This document shows positions 1 through 12,926 of a stretch of 64,000 bases of DNA, one piece after another. A program made the translations under genes and the position numbers. The stretch's first letter is position 1. Every line of letters starts with the position of its first letter. The notes beneath the pieces are model-generated. The model did not search any database, was not told the DNA's origin, and saw nothing but the letters and a program-made list of their open reading frames with translations. The DNA comes from Sciurus carolinensis (lineage: Eukaryota > Chordata > Mammalia > Rodentia > Sciuridae), in assembly GCF_902686445.1 (NCBI RefSeq), contig NC_062225.1, positions 94,414,581-94,478,580 on the forward strand, written 5' to 3'.

Positions 1-3000
1 GGCTTCATCTAAGCCCAGTGAGGCCAACTGACTGCCGTGACTCTCCCTGTGGAGTGCAGGGGAAGCCAGGTCCCAGCCTCCCGAGGACTGGTGCCTTGCC
101 ACAAGGTCCTCCCGCTGTTGGAGTGGGGCTAGAAGCAAGAAGTTCTGGGTCCTGCATCAACGACCCTCCAAAACCTTCCGTGTCTGACTTCCTGTGGAAA
201 GAAAATTCCTGCCCAATGCAGGCAACAACTTAGCCTTCAATTTAATTTCCCCATAGTAGTGTTAGGACTTTCAGTACTATCCTCAGGGAGAGGGGTCTGG
301 AAGCAGGTGTCCACTTGGGAGACTCCCACGGAACATTTCTGGGTTCTCCTAACATGGGTCTCGGTCCGCCTGTCCTTCTGGTTGACTTCACACATCCTTC
401 CTGGCTGTCAGGTTGCAAGGTCCTGAGCCCATGAGGGCCTGAAGCTCCCGGTCCCCTGCTGAGTCTTGGCAGGTGCCTGGGCAGTGCCTGGGCATGGGAA
501 TTTTAGGGTGCAGTCAGAGTGTGTGATCAGAGAAAGGAAAAGTGGAGATTGTTATATACTCTTTTATCCTATCTCTACTTAAAAAATGCAAAAATACAGC
601 CTTAGAACTGGAATGCACAGCTGTGCTGTGGAGTCTTCTTTTTCATGGAATCCATTGTGCCTCTAGGTCATCTGTTGCCACATGAGACATGACAGACCAA
701 GTCCACCACAGAACAAAACGTTCCCTTTCTGCTGCATGACCTTATTGGCAGAGCAGCTGTACCTCAAATTCAAAAAAATAAAAACTGGGGAGAACAATGG
801 TCCATTTGCCCCCTGTATCCATGGTCACCATGCGTAGGGCTCCTGTTTACCGGTGCCCTCATCACGTCCATTTGCAGCTCTCGGGCGGACGCCAGGGCCT
901 TTTCATGGAAACAGATTTCTGTGTTCCATCTCCTATTAGAATTGCTCCATCAGGGTCTGACGGGGAACCTTTCACTCCATTATGTTGTCCGGCCCCTCTC
1001 TCCAAGGTCGTTTTCTCCTCCTGACTCAGCAGCCAGCAGAGCCGTGTGCTCTGATGTCCGCCCCCTCTCTCCAGTCCTTGTGCCCTTGACCTCGCTGCCC
1101 CTGCACTGAGGCAGCGTCCTCCCGCACTGCACAGCCGAGGTGCTGAGTCGTTCTTGTCCTTGACAGCTCTGGACACAGAGCTGTCCAGTCTCCATGTGGA
1201 GCAAACCTCAGACGTGACCTTAGATGAGCAGGAGACCAGGAGGATGGTGAAGGATCCAGAGCTTTCTCTCTGTCCACTGAATGCTTCATTGGCCTGATTA
1301 TGGTAGGAAACAGGAACTGACTCTGCAGCAATCGAAACTAGGCCCGGCAGCACCTGCACAAATATTTCTGCAGGACATGGTGTGGACAGAACAGGTTTAA
1401 CTCATGTTGGAATCCCTACAAACTTCCCACAGGGTCCTGGAAGAAGGGTTTCCCAACTGGAGGATGAATGGGATGGGCTGAGGGCTGGGGCCTCCTGGCT
1501 TCCCTTAGTGCGTAGCTCCACAGGGTTGGGAAGTTGAGGCAACAGGCAACACAGTCCTGACAGAATTCGCAGGAAGCAGCGGGCTGGTCATCCAGCCAGA
1601 TGGTCAGGGAGGCAAGCTCCAGGGCCTGGAGCTCAGAATTCTATCAAATAGAGGAGGAATGCTCCCAGGAGGCCCCATGCCCCAGGAGGCCACAGATCGG
1701 CCCCTGGTTTTCCATAGCAAAGAGTATGCCTCTGCAGGTGGATCATCACTCCTTGTCTTTTTCTCTTGACCCAAGAGCAATGGACCCGACCTGCCTGTCG
1801 ACACAGCTCTAATGGAGACCTGGCTTTGTCGGCATCCAGCGCAGGCTCACTCAGTAAGACTGCGCAGGGAGCGGGTGCCATTGTGAGTGGGTGGGTAGGT
1901 CCTCAAGCACAGTGATCTCACGGTCGGAGCCTACTGTGCAAAGGCAGCCCAGCCCATCCGACAGAAGACAGAACCAGTCCCCGGACCGAGGGGAGGGGCG
2001 GTGTGGCTCCGGAGGGAAAGCTGTGGACGACAGGCGGGCAGAGTGCATGTGGTGGGCACACGCGGGGCAGAGGCCATTTTCAGTGTTTGCCAGTTTGATC
2101 ACTGTGCTCCTCCCTGTACTTAGAATCACGCTTCCAGATTTCTGGTGAATTTTTAATATTGTCTCTCTGGCCTCCAGTTTACAGGAATTAGCTCAAAGTC
2201 ATCTGTGACTTTGGGCCATTGAGGGTCCCCCTCACGGGCACAGCTGTCGACGGTGAGTTTATCCAGATTGTGCGTGTCCTTGGGCTCCTGAAGGTGGCAG
2301 CAAGCACCAGCCTGGCCAGAGTTGGGTGACTGGGAAGCACAGTGCCTGGTGCAGGTTTCCAAGGGCCTCCTGTCTCGGGCCCAGCTGAGACCCTCCTCTT
2401 GCTGTCTCCACAGTGAGCAGCCTGGCTGGAGCAGCCTCATCCTCTGTCATGGGAGGTCCTTGCTGTGACTAAGGCCAGGAGTGGGCTTCTCCATGTGGCC
2501 CAGACCCCCTGACTGTGGTGGCATGGAGGTGGGGGCACATGAGCCATGGCGAGGGTCCCCACCTGTGAGGGCTCCCTCTGAGTCCCACCTCACCCTGGAT
2601 AGCAAGAGAGGTGGCCTGGCAGACCCGCCACCGCCCCAACTGCGTTCCTGATGCAGTCACTGGCCCTGTGGCTCCAGCGGCACAGGCCTAGCGGTGGCCC
2701 TGCTGCCCTGTCCCGAGCCAGCATTCTTTTCTGTGCCCTCTTGGGGTGGAGCCCCTGGACAGCCTGGGTCACACTGGCCAAGCTGGAGGCACTCAGAGGT
2801 TCTGGTGGTCAGTCGTGTTCAGGGAGCAAGGAGTAGACACGTGGCTGAGTGAATTGGCAAAGTAATCCTCCAGCCACCAACTAAGACTGGGACCCAGGCC
2901 TCTCAAGCACTGGAAATCCACCCTTCATTTTATGGTACCAGAGACCTGCAGTCATCTGTGTCAACAGGCTGATTTTATTGCATTTTAGAAGAAATAATTA

Positions 3001-5437
3001 GCTTCAGTTTTTAAAGCAGTACGGATCAAGAAGTCCAAATGCTGTGGAAAACTGTTTCTGTGTAACTTTAAAGCCTTCTCTACTAATACCCTCAGATGGT
3101 GTCTAATTAATGGACAAATCATTCATCCAGACAGAAACCCAAACCTCAACCCTTAAGCATAATCAGATTTCATTGTTTTTCTGTTTCTCACGACAGTCAA
3201 GTTCAACAGACATGGTGACTCTGGAGACACATCCGCACCATCCCTGGCTCTAGGCAGAGGCCAAAAGGGCCTAGGAGGGCTGAGAGGGCTCAGGACAGCA
3301 GCTGCGTGGTGCCCGGATGCGCCATGGGTGCTTCTGGGCTGGTCTTTGAAAACAAAGTTGCCAGATAAAGACAAGCACCCCTCCTCTCTCTGTCTCCCGT
3401 CACCTCCCATGATGTGGAACCTGTGGCATCCGCTCATCATCCTGGACACGTCATGCTGGGACACGCTGGGATCTGGTCCGCAGAGGAGCCATGTTCTCCG
3501 GAGCCTGTGACAATTGGGAGGAGCAGGATATCTCTTAACTGGCAGCACTGGCTGGCACTGCGTCCCTCAGCGTGTCACCGATAGGAATCATTTTCTTTGC
3601 ATTTCACTACACGCTGAGACAGACAGTGCCAGTCAAGTCTTGGTGGTGAGGAAACAGCACATTCAGAACACACGTTCACTTAGGTGGTAGAGTGGGTTAC
3701 AGCCAGGTCTGCCTAGCTCCGTGCACGTGCCACCTCACCAGTGGCCTGGACTTCAGGCATGGCCACGCACCAGTACCACATCCCATGCTTCATGGCCTCA
3801 TTCCACAGATGAGCACTGATCATCTCCGTGAGCAGTGAGAAGTGAGGAGAGGGCAGGGAGACACTTGGCCACGGCCGGCCCCGTGGGGGCGTCCCAGCTC
3901 ATACTTCCCAGTGGCATAGGCCTGGTTGGGCAGAAAAGAACATGGACCCAGCTCACACTGTTCGTTCCCTGCGTTTCCAGCAGTTCACACCGGTACTCCG
4001 ACCCGCCTTCAGTTCCTCTCAGCAACTCCACAATAAGGTAATTCTTGTATTTTGAGCATCTGGCATTAAATTTCCTTCACTGACAAATAAGGATGCTCAG
4101 ATACTGAACTGAGGTGACTTTCCGGCATGTGAAGAGTGGGCGCTGAAGACACTGAGGGTAGCATGTGCATGACCACTCGTCTGGGTCATGAAGGGAGGTC
4201 ACAGGAGTGGGTTGCAGGGAGTCAGAGACAATCATGACCCTGTGAGGCATGTGGATGGAGGCCTTGGTGGTGAGGCTGGAGGTCCTGAATGGGGAAGATG
4301 GTGGCCGTGGATGGACTATAGGGATGGAGTTCCTGAGTGGGGTAGATGGCAGTCCTGGCTGGTGTAGATGAGGGTCATGGACAGTGGACTTGTGAATTAA
4401 ATCATCTTGCTGAAGTCTTGATTTTACTTAATCAACTATAGAGGTCATCAGTCTCCAGTCATGGAAGTCATGAGGGCCCCTGTGCCCTGAGTGAGCTCAC
4501 AAGTAGCACCTGAAAGGAGCCAGCATGCTATGAATCAGGTTGAGATTCGATGTGGCACATCAGAAGAGATGGGGGAGGCCTCGGCAAGGGCAGTAGGAAC
4601 TGGGTGCCAGGGTGTTCGGCAGTGTTTAGAAACTCAAGATGAAAGTGTTTAGAGCAAGATGAAAGGCTTCCTTTAAGGGAGAAGAACGAGAAGGAAGTCC
4701 AAGGCGAGGTGCTCCTCAGGGACTCACCAGGACTCATGACAGGATCACTTGCTAACTTCCCCAAACCCTCCTATCCTTGACTGTGTCCTCTCGAGGGAGG
4801 AGCTGAGCCTGTCTTGGGCACTGGTATCGCAGGAGACTCATGACACATGAGCACAAACCTGCAGTGTCCACGAAGGCTCGCTTTCCTGCCACGTGGAGCC
4901 AAACCCAGAGGCAGCAGGTCCTCCTTCCCCACACAGTGCACAAGCAGCTTCTGGATGCAGGAGGTCAATCTTCCAGAAATATCAGCGTTTCATCGAGGGC
5001 CGGGGACCTGGGATCCCTGGGACGCACTGGAGTCAAGTGGATGGTGACTTTGCTCCCATCCCTCTTGCCTTGTCTTACTGAACTGCTAGGGCTTGGGTCA
5101 TTCTACTTGTCCACTTCTGATCCTGCAGAGAACCCAGCCCACTAGCAGTACTTTGCAGACACTCCTGAGAGACGGGGTCCTGAGGTGCTATGTCCACCAC
5201 AGTGTGCCTTCCAGAGTATCTTATGAGGACATAGTAAGTTTCTGTGTAGAATTCACAGCATTTAGAAGAGAGTAGTTCTTCAGTGAGAATGTTGAATTTA
5301 CAGCTTCATGATGGGAGTGTGTGGCTTTGCCCTGATACTTTGATCTTAGCTTGAAGTGTTGATTACGTATTGTAGGCAACATTAGATTTGTTCTTAACCA
5401 AAGAACAGAACTACTACTCCAAGTTCTGGAGTATATG
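1..5437. other. unassigned, apparently single-copy DNA
   Basis: I recognise no gene, RNA or repeat family here. Base composition is mixed, with G+C-rich stretches around 1,000-2,900 and 3,850-4,000. A short AT-rich patch at about 2,960-3,130 carries two TAATTA-type motifs. All open frames are under 170 codons, occur on both strands, overlap each other and show no motif I know, so I do not call them genes. A very degenerate ~50-bp repetition is listed separately at 4,281. Confidence 0.5.
4281..4385. repeat. degenerate two-unit tandem repetition
   Basis: Two similar units of about 50 bp start near 4,281 and 4,330. Each opens with a variant of tcctgaRtgggg and then contains agatgg. They are strongly diverged, so this may be chance or the remnant of an old minisatellite. 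Confidence 0.25.
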
Positions 5438-5817
5438 TGTTATGGCTTGGATCTCAAATGCCCCCCCTAAGATTCATGTGTTGAAGGTGTGGACTCCAGC
5501 TGTTGGGCTACTGGGAGATGGTAGAAACTGTAGGAGGTGGTGGAATTTATAGTAGGTCATAGGGTATGCCCTTAGAGAGGATCCTAGGATCCTGGGCCCT
5601 TCTCTTTGTTTTAGCTTTATGACTTCCATAAGATGAGCAAATTTTCTCTTCCATGCCCTTCCTACCATGATGTGCTGCCTCACCACAGGTTTAGAAACAA
5701 CAGAGTCAAACAATTGTAGACTGAAATCTCTGAAGCTATGAGCTAAAATAAACAATTCCTCCCTTAAGTTGATTTTCTCAAGTATTTTGTCACAGCAATA
5801 GAAAGATGACCAACACA
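5438..5817 (+). mobile_element. solo LTR, ERVL-MaLR type
   Basis: This ~380-bp element starts tgttatggcttgga and ends in ca, the TG...CA ends expected of an LTR. The opening resembles the start of MST/THE1-class MaLR LTRs. The body keeps family landmarks: a 'catgtgttgaagg' segment, a 'ccatgatgtgctgcctca' segment and a terminal 'gtcacagcaatagaaagatga'. The same landmarks recur at 6,708 (same strand), 57,602 and, reverse-complemented, at 12,927, 41,079 and 58,269, so this is a local family. No internal retroviral region adjoins it, so it is a solo LTR left by recombination. I see no clear 5-bp target duplication. Confidence 0.75.
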
Positions 5818-6707
5818 AAAGCTCAGAAGACTATAGCACTGATAAATCTATGGAAAGTAAAAACAGTGCTCATGAAATTTCAATTGGGAAAGAGTACTCT
5901 ATTTGGAATCAGACTAGAGGCCATCCATGTTACATTCTGGCAAAGTACTTGTGCACATTTTTTCCATGCCTTGAGACTTTGTGTGAATCTAAGTTTAAAG
6001 GCAAAGGACTAATCTGCCAGGGGAAATCTCCAAGCATCACAGCATTCAGACTAAGGCATGGATTATTGCTGGATGCTTTTAGCCAGATTTGTAGTGAGAA
6101 CTGGGAGCAGAATAGAAAGGTTTGAAAAACTTGTACTTTTGCCAGAAAAGAAAAATGCATAGAATTGTAACCAGGGAAGGTGGGATTGCTGTAGAGATTC
6201 ACACCTTTAAAAGGAAGCCAAGTGCATGACATTGGGACACTAGGAAAGATGTCTTGAGGGCACCTCAGGAATTGGACAGATTCCATCCATTAAACTCGTA
6301 AGGTTGTAAAATTGTAAATTAATTTGAAAGAATTCATTTTGAGAAGAAAGCAGAGGTGCTCTTGTTCATAGGGCCACTGAGGAAGTTGGTTCCCCTGGAT
6401 TCGTTACATCCTATTCAGCTGTCCAGGCATGCAGAGGCCTCAGCAGTTATAATGCAAGTGGACTGAGGTGCTGCTCCCACTGGTAGCAGGTCTTCACATC
6501 AACATGATGGTGCTGGTTTCTCAGGTAAGCAGAGTGCAAGAGTTAACAGGGGGGTGGGAACTCTTAGCTAAGAGCCTGCCTTGAGTCTCAGAGGAGACTT
6601 TGGACTTGGACTTTTCAGCCCTGTCGAGACTTCGGGGACTTCTGCAGATAGATGTAAAGCATTTTACTCCATTTTAAAGCATAAGCCTTTGGGGACCTGA
6701 AGCACAA
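5818..6707. other. unassigned spacer between two LTRs
   Basis: About 890 bp of AT-leaning sequence separates two same-strand MaLR LTRs. It does not resemble the MaLR internal region that I recognise at 58,697-60,790. The two LTRs are therefore better read as separate solo insertions than as ends of one provirus. No gene is seen. Confidence 0.45.
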
Positions 6708-7066
6708 TGTTTTGGTTTGGATCTTGACTATCATTGAAAGGCTCATGTGTTGAAGGCTTGGTCCTCAGTTGGTGGTGCCTTTGGAAATGGTGGAAACTGG
6801 AGGAGGTGGGACCTTGCTGGAGAAGTAGGGGCATGGCCTGGAAGAGGGTACAGGTTCTGCAGTCCCTTCTTCTTCACTTCCTGGCCAACATGAGGTGCAT
6901 AGCCTTGCCCTCTACACCATGATGTGCTTCCTCAACACAGGCTCAGAAATAATGGAACCAAGTGACCCCAGATTGAAACCTCAGCAATCATAAGCCAAAA
7001 CAAATCCTACCTCCTTTAAGCTGGTTTTCTCAGGTATTTTTCACAGTGACAGAAAGATGACTAGCA
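6708..7066 (+). mobile_element. solo LTR, ERVL-MaLR type
   Basis: This ~360-bp element starts tgttttggtttggat and ends gatgactagca. It aligns through its length with the LTR at 5,438. Shared blocks include 'ggctcatgtgttgaaggc', 'atggtggaaactggagga', 'caccatgatgtgcttcctc' and 'cacagtgacagaaagatga'. The two copies differ by several small indels and many substitutions, so they are independent old insertions of one family. Confidence 0.75.
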
Positions 7067-8095
7067 GTGTGATTCTCTGATGATCCTTAGCTGTTACTAA
7101 CTTGGGTGGCAAATTAAAAGAAGGGAAATTGTCCAAAACAAGGGGAGTCAGAAACTACCACAGCCAAGAGGAACCCACAGAAACCTGATAACTACATGTT
7201 ATATGGAGTCCTGGATGTCGCAGTGGGGCACAAAAGGGATATTAGATAAAAACCAGGGGAATCTGCACAAACTATGGGCTGCAGTGATTGCCCCTTTTTC
7301 TCCACGGATTGTCCTGATGTCAGGTGCTAATTGTGAGAATCTGTGAAGGGAGGTGAGGAGGTTGTTGTCTGCCTGGCTTTGAGTGAATCTCAAACTGTTG
7401 TGAAAAAAATACTGGTTTTCAAAAAAGGTAAATTAGTAACAAATTCACATCCAACATTCACTGATGGTTCAAAACCCAGACAGTGTCTAGCTCAAAACCA
7501 GAAGATCTAGTTGAATTGTTACTCTTCAATGATGCTTGAACTGGATGGAAATATTGTATTAGATTTAATTCAGGTTTCTTTAAAAATTCCTTGACTTCCT
7601 GCTAAAGCGATTCATTAAAGAGGCAGACCAGTGATGAGAATTTATGCACATTTTATATTCAAGATCCAGATTTTAATTCACACTGATAACCTACGATTTA
7701 TGAATGTGAAAGATTCAATTCTATTCTTTTCCATTTGAATTTAAAAGAATATCCTCAAACTTTGCAAAGGTAAATGAAGAAAACACACTTTGCTGCTCTC
7801 TTCATGACTCAGAGTGCTAAGGAGGTTGGTCCTTTCTCAGGTGTCCTAGCTCCTCTACACTGAAAGTTCCAGCAGTGTAGTTGGAAATGGCCTTGAGAGT
7901 GCAGAAGACCCACTGTAAGCCTTTGGGGCCCCAGCTCCTCAGGGCAAAGACCAGAGAGTAACTACATAACCAGAAGGGAGGAGGCAAGTCACATATTCAC
8001 ATTCAGGGAGACAAACAAAAGTGAGATTGGATGGTATTTCTGCCTCTCCAGGAAACAAACTCACAGAATGTGATTTCTCTATGTGCAGTGGAGAG
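7067..8095. other. unassigned AT-rich DNA
   Basis: This is about 1 kb of AT-rich sequence, especially 7,390-7,790. I recognise no gene or repeat family. The last ~100 bp lead into the minisatellite at 8,096. Confidence 0.45.
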
Positions 8096-8945
8096 GCTGC
8101 TCCAGAGCACAGATGCTCCCTGGTGGGAGGCCTGGTGTGGCTCAGAGCTGGCCTGAGGGTCCACGCAGGCTGCTCCAGAGCACAGATGCTCCCTGGTAGA
8201 GGAGGCCTGGTGTGGCTCAGAGCTGGCCTGAGGATCCACGCAGGCTGCTCCAGAGCACAGATGCTCCCTGGTGGAGGAGGCCTGGTGTGGCTCAGAGCTG
8301 ACCTGAGGGTCCACGCAGGCTGCTCCAGAGCACAGATGCTCCCTGGTGGAGGAGGCCCAGTGTGGCTCAGAGCTGACCTGAGGGTCCACGCAGGCTGCTC
8401 CAGAGCACAGATTCTCCCTGGTGGAGGAGGCCCGGTGTGGCTCAGAGCTGGCCTGAGGGTCCACGCAGGCTGCTCCAGAGCACAGATGCTCCCTGGTGGG
8501 AGGCCTGGTGTGGCTCAGAGCTGACCTGAGGGTCCACACAGGCTGCTCCAGAGCACAGATTCTCCCTGGTGGAGGAGGCCTGGTGTGGCTCAGAGCTGGC
8601 CTGAGGGTCCACGCAGGCTGCTCCAGAGCACAGATGCTCCCTGGTGGAGGAGGCCTGGTGTGGCTCAGAGCTGGCCTGAGGGTCCACGCAGGCTGCTCCA
8701 GAGCACAGATGCTCCCTGGTGGGAGGCCTGGTGTGGCTCTGCACTGACCTGAGGGTCCATGCAGGCTGCTCCAGAGCACAGATGCTCCCTGGTGGAGGAG
8801 GCCTGGTGTGGCTCTGCACTGACCTGAGGGTCCACGCAGGCTGCTCCAGAGCACAGATGCTCCCTGGTGGAGGAGGCCCAGTGTGGCTCAGAGCTGGCCT
8901 GAGGGTCCACGCAGGCTGCTCCAGAGCACAGATGCTCTCTGGTGG
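8096..8945. repeat. minisatellite, 75-bp unit, 12 copies
   Basis: Twelve copies begin with gctgctccagagcacag, at 8,096, 8,169, 8,244, 8,319, 8,394, 8,469, 8,542, 8,617, 8,692, 8,765, 8,840 and 8,915. Spacing is 75 bp, or 73 bp where 'gtggaggagg' is shortened to 'gtgggagg'. Copies are highly alike, with differences at a few fixed positions (atgctcc/attctcc, gcctgg/gcccag, cagagctgg/tgcactgac). Each unit contains an imperfect hairpin (ccag-agca ... tgct-c-ctgg). The unit has no stop in several frames on both strands, so long open frames appear here, but they are a by-product of the repeat. Confidence 0.95.
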
Positions 8946-9279
8946 GTTTTCTATCCTGGGAAATGCCTTGTCCCTTCCTCCCCTGCTGTGAAGTGTCCCC
9001 ACATGGACTGTGGGAAGGGTTCTTGGCCTGGGATCTGGGACCTCCTCTGGTATCTCAGTTGTTCTCTTTCTTACATATGGTTTACACCTGGGTATGGAGG
9101 ACTCTTGAAGGAGGTGAACCCCAAGAGGAAGGATTTCTGGATTCCAGAAAACCTGCACAGGGCAAAGATCCATCTGCCAACAACTTACTCTTACACCATG
9201 AAGAAATGCACTCAGTTTGCTAAGCCACTGAGATCCAGGCAGATCCGGGCAGTGCTGCAGTAGTCAGCCCGCTCTGACA
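8946..9279 (+). mobile_element. MLT1-like LTR, 3' portion
   Basis: The segment directly after the 75-bp array ends with 'tttgctaagccactgagat', then a degraded tail ending 'gctctgaca'. This matches the usual 3' end of MLT1-class MaLR LTRs ('aagccactgagatttt...agcctatcctgac'). The 5' side of the LTR may have been overwritten by the minisatellite. The family call rests mainly on the last ~70 bp. Confidence 0.45.
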
Positions 9280-12200
9280 TAATGTCTTTAATTTTCTGGG
9301 ACTTCAAACATTCACAGTTAAAAACTTGGAAACTATCAATTCTCGTATTTTATTAACTGCAGTTCAATTTGCAAAAAAAAAAGTAGAAGCAGTAACACTA
9401 TCCCACTCCATGTAAGTATGCATGACATTTAGCCCAGGGACGGGGATGAAACGACTGAATTAAATCATTTGAGTTCTTTCTGGGCTAACAGTGATTAGAT
9501 GTATGCTAGGAAGCTCCAAAGAGTAGAAGCACGAACCCCGTGTAAGCATGGCCAGACACAGACACCGAGTCCTCCGAGGTCAGCACAGGACTCAGTGCAT
9601 GAGGAAATGCCAGCAGTGAGGAGTCTGACGAGAGTCTGAGGCCGTGTCCTTGGATACAGGGGCAGCAGAGGTGCCATCCCACAGAGAGCCCTCCTTTGTC
9701 TCTGAAATGATGCAAATGTAGATAAGGCAGCGAATGAGGGTCTCTCGACGTTCCCTCTTCATCCTGTGAGCTTCCTTCCAAGCAGAGGTATTCTAGGCAC
9801 AGACACCCTTCCAGCAGTGTGTAAGTGAAGTGGGGATGCAAGTCAGTATGATTAAAATCAGACTAAAAGACCTTAAAGCATCCCTGGGCTCTGCAGGTCT
9901 GGGATGGCAGACGAGGGTCTGCCTGAGGCAGCTGGGGTCCACCAACACCTGGGACCTCGGCTCCCTTGTCAGGAAGCCAGGCGATCCACAAGCCCCAGCC
10001 CCCGTTCCGCGAAGGCAGGCCTTTCACATGGACACCTCCTTCAAGTGAGCCCCACCACCATGCTGTGTGTGACAGGGTCCTGTCACTTCTGTGTCCAAAG
10101 AGGCCAGGTGAGCAGCCCGCCCAGAACAAGCACCACTGAGTGTTTCAGGTTTTCTGAAGTAAACAGAACAAGCAGCCTTCGTGTGGAGTTAGCTGGAGCC
10201 TCTGCTGAGAGCGGTGATCTCAGCATTCCTCCGTCCACTGTACAGACAGATTACCTTTCCTGGCCTCTCCCGCACAGACCTGGACACCGACCCATAACCT
10301 ATGTCCAAGTGCATGCTCTGCCCCAGTGTGCCTCAAGGCAAAGCTGGAAATTTTCTCTGGTTTTATGAATTCCGTTTCATAGTGAACTGAGAGATTGAGC
10401 TTCAAGAGGCTGATTCTCCAGCATGATACAGTTCACGGACGGGGCACATCTGGAGTATGATTTTATTGTGTGCTGGGCACACATGGTCTAAAAGTTGTTT
10501 GTGAATGCTGTGCTTTGGGTCTTTTACCTTAACAGTGCAGCATGTTTTCAGATGCAAAAGCCAGTGCTATGAGTGAGTCTCATGGTTTGCTTCCACCTCA
10601 GAAGCAGATCCTGGGGGACTGTGCTAAGCGTTATTTGTTTTAATGGTGAGCAGCTGTATTTTAACAGGAATTGAGCATTCTAATAGAAACATGAGACTGG
10701 AAGTCAAAGACACATCCTCTGGTTCCAGGCCCATTCAGACCCTCTAGGCATCACCAAAGTATCCCCACAGCAGCCCCATCCATGAGTTGGGGTCTCCCGA
10801 TGTCAACGGAACCACTCAGGACTGGGAGTTTAAAATCCAGACCTCAGCCAGCTCTCCAGAGATCCTCTCCATGAAAGCGAGGCACTTCCCACAGTGCTGG
10901 GGCAGCTGACAGGGCGTCTACAATTTTAACTCCCATATAGGAACAAAGAAAAAAGCAAAAGGCTGTGGACGGACAAATTGGCATGATGGTTGCAGAAACG
11001 CAGAGTTCCTGTGGGGACAGGAAGACCATGGCAGCCAGCAACAGGCGGAGTCCGCAGAAGCTCGCCCAGGGGCAAGCAGCAGATAGGATCCAGCGCCCTG
11101 AGTCTCGCTCAGCCCACCTCTGGCTCAGTTTGACCTCTAGAGCTTTCTCCTGCGAGGAGCAAGGATCCCCTCTCCAGGTCTGAGGCTGTCCTCCAGGCAT
11201 TCACCGGCTCACAGCCTGCAGGGTGAATTCCTCAGGCTGCCCTGTCAGCCTCGCCACTTTCTAAGTTTCGTTTATTTTGGATTTGTCTATTGGAAGACGC
11301 TACTGTTTTTGTCAGAGATAGGACTGAATCTAGCAGAACTAAACGGCCACCTGGACATTCCACCTGCCGCATAGTGCCCGAGTCAGTCCCAAACGCAGGG
11401 GCTGCTCCTGGCGATTCTGGCTGCTCTGAGAGCCAGTGGGCAGTTCTGAGGACTCCAGCCTATGGCAGGGTGCCCTGCAGGGGGCCGCTCACAGCCTGAC
11501 CTGAGTGCGCGGCTTCCCACCGGCCTCCACACAGTCTGTCTCAAGACAAACCAAGGCCACCGCAGAGCTCCTTCCAAATGAGTCACGGTTTCTCAAGACT
11601 TCATCTCCGAGCCCTCCGCAGGTGTTTGGCCAGTTGCTAATAAAATGAGTAAGGGCCAGGGCCCCACATCACAGAAGCACCAGACACTGGGTTCTCAAGT
11701 GCCACAGTAGTGGATGCTCCCAGCAGCCTGAACCACGCCACCCAAGAAGAGGTCCGCAGAGCCCGGAGTGACACTCCCCAGGACAGCGAGCAGCTCCTGG
11801 GTGACACAGGACTCCCTGGCCCTCCGCACAGTGCGCCTCCAGCTTACCCCTTTCAGACCAGTTGCCCTGCTGAGCAGTGGCTTCTCCTATGAGCCGAAGG
11901 AAGAGTTGCCTGAGGGTGAGGTCACAGAACCAAGTGTGTGCGTGTGGAAGTGGTATGGAGTGGCCACTACTTGCACTGACCACAGCATGCTGGACCCTCA
12001 GAGCTCTCTGCCATCACCCCTCACAGAGGCCTCATAGCCAGTACATAGAGCACTTCTGTAGGAGGCTGTGAGTCCAACAGAGGAGGTCCGGAAGTCCAGT
12101 GGAGCAGAAGACCTGGGGATAGACGGCTAGACAGGTGGGAAGGACAGCCTCACTTTTCTGCTTCACTGCACAAGCTGACACTGCTCCTGCCAAGAGGCCC

Positions 12201-12926
12201 TCAGCCCATCGGGTCCTCCATGAGGCACGGAATTGTGCCCAGCTTCCCCTGGAGATGCTGCCTGAGAGGCTACTTCTTTCTCAGCCCCCAGTGCTAAGGT
12301 GGTAGGCATGGCTGAGGGGTTGGGAGAGGCTGGAGCAGCGAAGAAAGGACAGGACCTGTGAGCTGCTAGGTGGGAGTCTGCCCAGGAGCCGAGGCTCACC
12401 TGGCCCCAGGACACTCAGACTTTCCACAGCTCACCTCCCCATACTTGCACTGGGCTTCCGCCTCCCTGCTGCAGACAGATGTGCCGGCACCATGAGCAGG
12501 GACCAGTCTGCTGCAGTCTTCATGGGGGAGGCCTCAACAGACCTGGGAAAGTCATGGAGAACAAGTGGAGCCATGGAGGCCACTAACAGTGGAGTCTCAT
12601 GGACAAGATGTCCTCCGCAAGGCCCTCGCCCCCTTCACCAGGAATGGAGTACTGGCCAGGTGGCTGTGGGCCTGGGGGGAGACTTGCATCATTGTCTCAA
12701 ATGAAACATAAAAATGAGACAGAGTATTAAAATAAGTGATTTGTGAGCATACCACGCGAGGACCCATGGCGGGAGATGGAATTGAGAGACATGCTGCAGG
12801 TGGAACTGCCAGGACTGGGAAGCGGGGGTCTCTGGGAGGGGCCAGGTCTCTCCCTGAGAGCTGAGTCCACAGTGCATCCGTCGCTACTTCTGCAGAATGG
12901 CAGGACTCTGTCCTCCACAAAAGCAG
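9280..12926. other. unassigned DNA
   Basis: No gene or repeat family is recognised in these 3.6 kb. G+C content is moderate, with an A10 run near 9,376. Open frames reach about 150 codons on either strand, overlap one another and carry no recognisable domain. I see no SINE or L1 sequence here, which is notable given the density elsewhere. Confidence 0.45.

Noticed and set aside
5438..7066. The LTRs at 5,438 and 6,708 as the two ends of one provirus
   Set aside because: The 890 bp between them does not look like a MaLR internal region, and the two LTRs differ from each other a lot.
8003..9173. Minus-strand frames of 283 and 243 codons with 25-residue repeats
   Set aside because: They are translations of the 75-bp minisatellite. 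Frames are open on both strands and are bridged only because most unit phases lack stops. There is no unique flanking domain.
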